A stretch of 64,000 bases of DNA from Desulfoglaeba alkanexedens ALDC (GTDB taxonomy: Bacteria; Desulfobacterota; Syntrophobacteria; Syntrophobacterales; DSM-9756): contig NZ_CP040098.1 of the NCBI RefSeq assembly GCF_005377625.1, positions 744,001 through 808,000 on the forward strand, read 5' to 3'. The position numbers and the translations under genes are program-made. Below, in pieces: positions 60,966 to 64,000 of the stretch. The first letter of the stretch is position 1, and every line of letters starts with the position of its first letter. The notes beneath the pieces are model-generated. The model was not told the origin of the DNA and made no database searches. It worked only from the letters and a program-made list of their open reading frames with translations.

Positions 60966-61022
60966 GCCCAACGACCACCCTCAGCGGCGGAGTTAGCCGT
61001 CCGCTGCAACGGGTTGTTAAGC
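60966..61022 (-). other. attC-like site 5
   Basis: 57 bp with perfect core boxes: on the plus strand GCCCAAC (RYYYAAC) to GTTAAGC (GTTRRRY). The inner arms CAGCGGCGG and CCGTCCGCTG pair with a GTTAGC loop. The DUF2283 stop TAA sits inside the last box. This is the clearest attC of the array. Confidence 0.78.
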
Positions 61023-61244
61023 GATTTCCTTTTTCAATATATCCTTATCTAATTCCAGAGTATAGGACAGAATTGTATCGATATTGATCTTTTTGGATGC
61101 CTTAAGAATTTCAATTCCGGTTAGTTTTCCATCTGCTGTAGTATCAATATTTATACCTTCCGCGATTTCAATAACACCATTCGGCTTTTGCTCGCCGAGG
61201 CTAAGGTATAAGGCATCTACCTCTTCGTCATAATGGACTTTCAT
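61017..61244 (-). CDS. DUF2283 family protein
   Basis: 75 residues. It starts MKVHYDEEVDALYLSLGEQK and contains GVIEIAEGINIDTTADGKLT then GIEILKASK, the diagnostic DUF2283 pattern. These small beta-rich proteins often sit next to DUF4258 toxin-like genes and probably act as antitoxins. It overlaps the broken DUF4258 frame by 4 nt. Confidence 0.88.
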   Translation of the reverse strand: MKVHYDEEVDALYLSLGEQKPNGVIEIAEGINIDTTADGKLTGIEILKASKKINIDTILSYTLELDKDILKKEIA

Positions 61245-61467
61245 TGCCTTCTTCCTTTCTTCAAAGGATAACTTGTAATTACAGTTTGTATATCACCTTC
61301 GACGGAAACAACAACTTTTATAGGATATTCAAATCTTTAGACATCTTTAATTATCTCATGTTCACCATCTTGAAAATCCAAATCCTTTAATATCTCCTCA
61401 ATTGTTGTTTCCGGTATATTATACAGTCTTGCCCTTGTTTTGCATGACGCGAGAATTTAATTACCAT
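61241..61467 (-). pseudogene. DUF4258 family protein, frameshifted
   Basis: From ATG 61467: MVIKFSRHAKQ, then a one-base loss shifts frame to RARLYNIPETTIEEILKDLD and FQDGEHEIIKDV. After an in-frame TAA comes RFEYPIKVVVSVEGDIQTVI ... KKGRRQ. Restoring the frame gives a normal DUF4258 domain (His in FSRHAKQRA). The last codons overlap the DUF2283 start (ATGA). This would be the first cassette next to the integrase. Confidence 0.7.
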
Positions 61468-61668
61468 TTCGCATTGCCCTTCGAATCAACTTTCTCGCTT
61501 AACTCGTTATTCTACCCAATCTCCGTTTTTCCGTTACGGTTGCTAGTCAGTCGGTGTACTCAAATGTAAGATTACCGCTTCCCGCCCTTCCCCGTCAAGG
61601 AAATCCAATGAAAAGACCCTTGACGAGCGGCAGGTTGCCAATGACTATAACATTAGTGTATTGACGTT
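61468..61668. other. Putative integron promoter/attI region
   Basis: 201 bp between the divergent integrase-like fragment and the first cassette. It has an inverted repeat CGTCAAGG and CCTTGACG (61603-61625) and a GTTAAGC-like box (61497, minus strand). An integron would have attI and the cassette promoter here, but I cannot identify either with confidence. Confidence 0.4.
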
Positions 61669-61911
61669 ATGGAGATTGTGTATAAGCACGTGGAGTTTAT
61701 GAAACCGGCCAAGGGAGAACTCGAGCGGAAACTTCTTGGCTATGCCGAATTTCTGCGGAAACGGCAACTGGCACCGCCAAAGCACCAGCCACACTTGGTT
61801 CGCTGGGTGCGGGAGTTCCTGGTCTTTGCGACGGAGCATCGCGGATACACTTTCGAGCAAACCCTGGACAAGTTTCTCGCCGCCGCCTGCGCCACTACGC
61901 AAGAAGCACGG
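61669..61911 (+). pseudogene. Integron-integrase-like tyrosine recombinase, N-terminal fragment
   Basis: About 80 codons: MEIVYKHVEFMKPAKGELER, then LLGYAEFLRKRQLAPPKHQP and HLVRWVREFLVFATEHRGYT, FEQTLDKFLAAA. The HxxxWVRxFLxF pattern is the SAM-like N-terminal domain of integron/Xer-type tyrosine recombinases. The catalytic domain (R..HxxR..Y) is gone, cut off by repeat D2 from about 61912. The plus orientation, divergent from the minus-strand cassettes, matches intI placement. Confidence 0.62.
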
Positions 61912-61942
61912 AAAAGACATATCTGCATTGGACGCGACCGGA

Positions 61943-62188
61943 GTGTGTCCAGACACCTGTCGCACGAAGCCAAGCACATCCACACGGGGCCACCCACATG
62001 GTTCTTGCCCCGCTTCCGTCCCCGCGCTAGGTTTGCATCATAACCCGCCGGCGCTCCACCGTGGATACATTCACCAAGGGGCGCCGGGTGCGCGGCGCGT
62101 TTCCCTGTGGCGCCTGCAGGTGACGGCTCAATCGATGGGCGCGCCAACCCAAATGGGCATCCACAGATTACACAGATTGACACAGATT
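61943..62188. repeat. Long direct repeat D2 (right border of the integron island)
   Basis: Matches D1 (56657-56900) in direct orientation over about 245 bp, including ACACGGGGCCACCCACATGG and TTTCCCTGTGGCGCCTGCAG. It continues into a fuller repeat A (to about 62250) with the CATCTTTGGCCATCGCTGAA half. The two copies are 5286 bp apart. Confidence 0.8.
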
Positions 62189-62337
62189 AAAGAATCAAGG
62201 AGCTCGATGGAAAATACAGTCATCTTTGGCCATCGCTGAAATCTGTGGAATAGTACATTCCGGTCGTGACCGTGAGATACGCTATCTTTTCAACAAATTC
62301 CACGTAAAACCCACAAATGACGTTGTGCGGTTGAACT

Positions 62338-62748
62338 ATGGCAAGACTCAACTTTATCGTGATCATGATATTACTTCTGCTGGGGCAATGTGTATGGGCC
62401 GAGGAGGTTCCATATACTCTTGAGGATAGAGATAGACTCATTAGAGTTGAGGCTAAAATAGAGGACATAGACAAAAGATTTGAACAGATAGACAAACGAT
62501 TTGAGCAGGTCGAGAGGCGCATAGAGAGGCTGGAAAACGTAATGATCTGGGGATTCGGGTTATTATTTACCACGATGATAGGATTGCTTGGTTTTGTATT
62601 GTGGGACAGAAGAACAGCGCTGTCGCCTGCAATAAGGAAGAATAAGGAATTAGAAGAAAGAAACGATAAGATTGTGAAGGCATTGAAGGAATATGCCTAT
62701 AAAGAACCAAAACTGGCAGAGATACTTCGTAATGTGGGTCTAATGTAA
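62338..62748 (+). CDS. Small secreted or anchored coiled-coil protein
   Basis: 136 residues. N-terminal signal peptide FIVIMILLLLGQCVWA then EEVPYT, a heptad-rich coil (KIEDIDKRFEQIDKRFEQVE, RRIERLENVM), one membrane segment IWGFGLLFTTMIGLLGFVLW and a basic C-terminal tail. This layout recurs in small bacterial membrane proteins of unknown function. AT-rich, preceded by repeat A/D2, followed by repeats B and C. The start follows TTGAACT without a strong ribosome site. Confidence 0.65.
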   Translation: MARLNFIVIMILLLLGQCVWAEEVPYTLEDRDRLIRVEAKIEDIDKRFEQIDKRFEQVERRIERLENVMIWGFGLLFTTMIGLLGFVLWDRRTALSPAIRKNKELEERNDKIVKALKEYAYKEPKLAEILRNVGLM

Positions 62749-63092
62749 ACTTTCCACCTTGTTCCCAAGCCGGACCATCCACCTTGTTCCCAACCTCCAG
62801 CTTGGGAACGAGGGGAAATAATAGACCTAATATTTGATGCCAAGTTCTATTTCCCCTCCCCTTGTGGGAGGGGATTAAGGGGAGGGGAATGTAACTGATT
62901 GACATACGTTAATTTTCTCACCCTCACCCCAACCCTCTCCTTCCCCTCCCCTTGTGGGAGGGGATTAAGGGGAGGGGGAGAGAGGGATTTTTTGACCTTC
63001 GTTAACCTTTTTGCTTAAGGTCTCCACTTTAGAACGCTGCCAAAAGTTTGCGGAGCTCCGACGGGCCCGGACGAGCCTCCATCGGGAGGACC
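62749..63092. repeat. Gene-free block with repeats B and C
   Basis: Repeat B half-units at 62755-62812, repeat C from about 62815 to 63000 with its first palindrome duplicated (62850-62887 and 62940-62978), and the tail TTTGACCTTCGTTAACCTTT. No gene. Confidence 0.75.
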
Positions 63093-64000
63093 TTATCGGC
63101 GCCCCTGAGCGTAGCCGATAGTCACCAGGGCGGCCTTTATCTCGTCGAGAATGGCTGGGTCGTCGATGGTGGCCGGGATCTTGTAGTCCTTGTTGTCGGC
63201 GATTTTCTGGATCGTGCCGCGCAGGATCTTGCCCGAGCGGGTCTTTGGCAGCCGCTTGACCACCGTGGCCTTCTTGAAGCTGGCCACCGGGCCGATGCGG
63301 TCACGCACCATCTGGATCAGTTCATTGACGATTTCTTCGTGGGGACGGGTGACACCGGCCTTGAGCACCACGAATCCCACCGGCACCTGCCCCTTGAGAT
63401 CGTCTTCAACCCCCAGCACGGCGCACTCGGCCACATCCGGATGGTCGCTCAGGACCTCCTCCATGGCGCCGGTGCTCAGGCGGTGACCGGCCACGTTGAT
63501 GATGTCGTCGGTGCGGCCCATGACGAACACGTACCCGTCCTCGTCGATGAAGCCGGCGTCGGCCGTCTTGTAGTAGCCGGGAAATTCTTCCAGATAACTT
63601 TTGATGAGGCCCTGGTCGTTGTTGTACAGGGTAACCAGGGCCCCCGGCGGCAGGGGGAGCTTGACCACCAGGGCGCCGATCTGGCCGGCCGGCAGGGGCT
63701 GGTTGTTGGGGTCCACCACCTGGAGGTTCCATCCCGGCGCCGGCTTGGTGGCGGACCCCTCCTTCACCGGGTACGCGTGCAGGCCCAGGCAGTTGGCGCA
63801 GATGGCCCAGCCGGTCTCGGTCTGCCACCAGTGATCGATCACCGGCACCTTCAGTGCTTTTTGAGCCCATTTGAGGGTGTCTGGATCGAGCCGCTCGCCG
63901 GCCAAAAAGAGGGCGTAAAAGTTCGAAAGATCGTATTTTTGCATCAGCTCGGCCCGCGGGTCCTCACGTTTTATGGCCCGGAGGGCGGTAGGCGCGGTGA
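63093..64000 (-). CDS. prpE: Propionyl/acetyl-CoA synthetase, C-terminal part (runs off the window)
   Basis: About 302 codons, open to the right edge (TAPTALRAIKREDPRAELMQ at the border). The frame has DHWWQTETGWAICAN (core motif), FVMGRTDDIINVAGHRLST (hinge), and the catalytic Lys in LPKTRSGKILRGTI. Acyl-adenylating enzymes of the ACS/PrpE branch convert propionate or acetate to the CoA ester via an acyl-AMP. PrpE-type wording of KYDLSNFYALFLAGERLDPD and WQTETGWAICANCLG favours propionyl-CoA synthetase. The 5' part lies outside the window. Confidence 0.88.
   Translation of the reverse strand, partial: TAPTALRAIKREDPRAELMQKYDLSNFYALFLAGERLDPDTLKWAQKALKVPVIDHWWQTETGWAICANCLGLHAYPVKEGSATKPAPGWNLQVVDPNNQPLPAGQIGALVVKLPLPPGALVTLYNNDQGLIKSYLEEFPGYYKTADAGFIDEDGYVFVMGRTDDIINVAGHRLSTGAMEEVLSDHPDVAECAVLGVEDDLKGQVPVGFVVLKAGVTRPHEEIVNELIQMVRDRIGPVASFKKATVVKRLPKTRSGKILRGTIQKIADNKDYKIPATIDDPAILDEIKAALVTIGYAQGRR

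Noticed and set aside
58065-61022. CRISPR array in the palindrome-rich cassette region
   Set aside because: The palindromes are few, differ in sequence and are spaced by genes, not by ~30-40-bp spacers.

Overview
The window looks like a high-GC, repeat-rich chromosomal segment of a Gram-negative bacterium. An outer-membrane secretin (GspD), a full-length type II secretion (T2SS) ATPase, large exopolysaccharide glycosyltransferases and a propionyl/acyl-CoA synthetase at the right edge all fit a Desulfobacterota-type sulfate reducer or syntroph. That placement is inference, because no rRNA or other phylogenetic marker is present. I found no tRNA, rRNA or CRISPR array.

Left half (1-32.3 kb) is an accessory region built by mobile DNA. 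It holds three RAYT transposases with REP palindromes, two inverted copies of one IS4-like element (1055-2801 and 27795-29542), an IS1634-type element nested inside another copy of itself (20284-24039), an IS21 element (24406-26727), and relics of IS256, IS21 and DUF4277-type transposons. Host genes lie between these, many cut by them: a methyltransferase plus RgpF/WbsX glycosyltransferase pair, three near-identical Rpn/PD-(D/E)XK proteins that differ in a 24-bp repeat, a PLD-family protein, a coiled-coil nuclease-like protein, a trypsin/Calx-beta protein, SapC, a split barrel-type protein and a truncated polysaccharide ABC permease. Target-site duplications can be read directly and give the order of several insertions. 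At least three dispersed repeat families (here A, B and C) fill most intergenic gaps.

Middle (32.3-45.4 kb) is a minus-strand polysaccharide locus. It contains a fused WecA-like glycosyl-1-phosphate transferase with a CapD-like N-terminal domain, two sugar-nucleotide epimerases, four glycosyltransferase genes (one with three catalytic domains), and a methyltransferase. Several genes overlap by 4 nt, which indicates translational coupling. They would build and modify an undecaprenyl-linked glycan.

Right-middle (45.5-56.1 kb) is a compact minus-strand T2SS operon, gspE-F-H-I-J-K-L-M-D-C. The major pseudopilin gene gspG is absent from its usual place between F and H, and a dispersed repeat sits between gspD and gspC.

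Right end (56.1-64 kb) holds an IS1380 relic and then what reads as a degenerate integron. A plus-strand fragment resembling an integron-integrase N-terminus (61669-61911) faces a divergent minus-strand array of small toxin-antitoxin-like genes (DUF4258/DUF2283, two HicBA sets, a RelE/ParE pair, an MNT/HEPN remnant, a small Cys-rich protein, and a third HicBA) separated by attC-like palindromes. The whole island is bracketed by about 245-bp direct repeats. The window closes with the 3' part of a prpE-like acyl-CoA synthetase gene.
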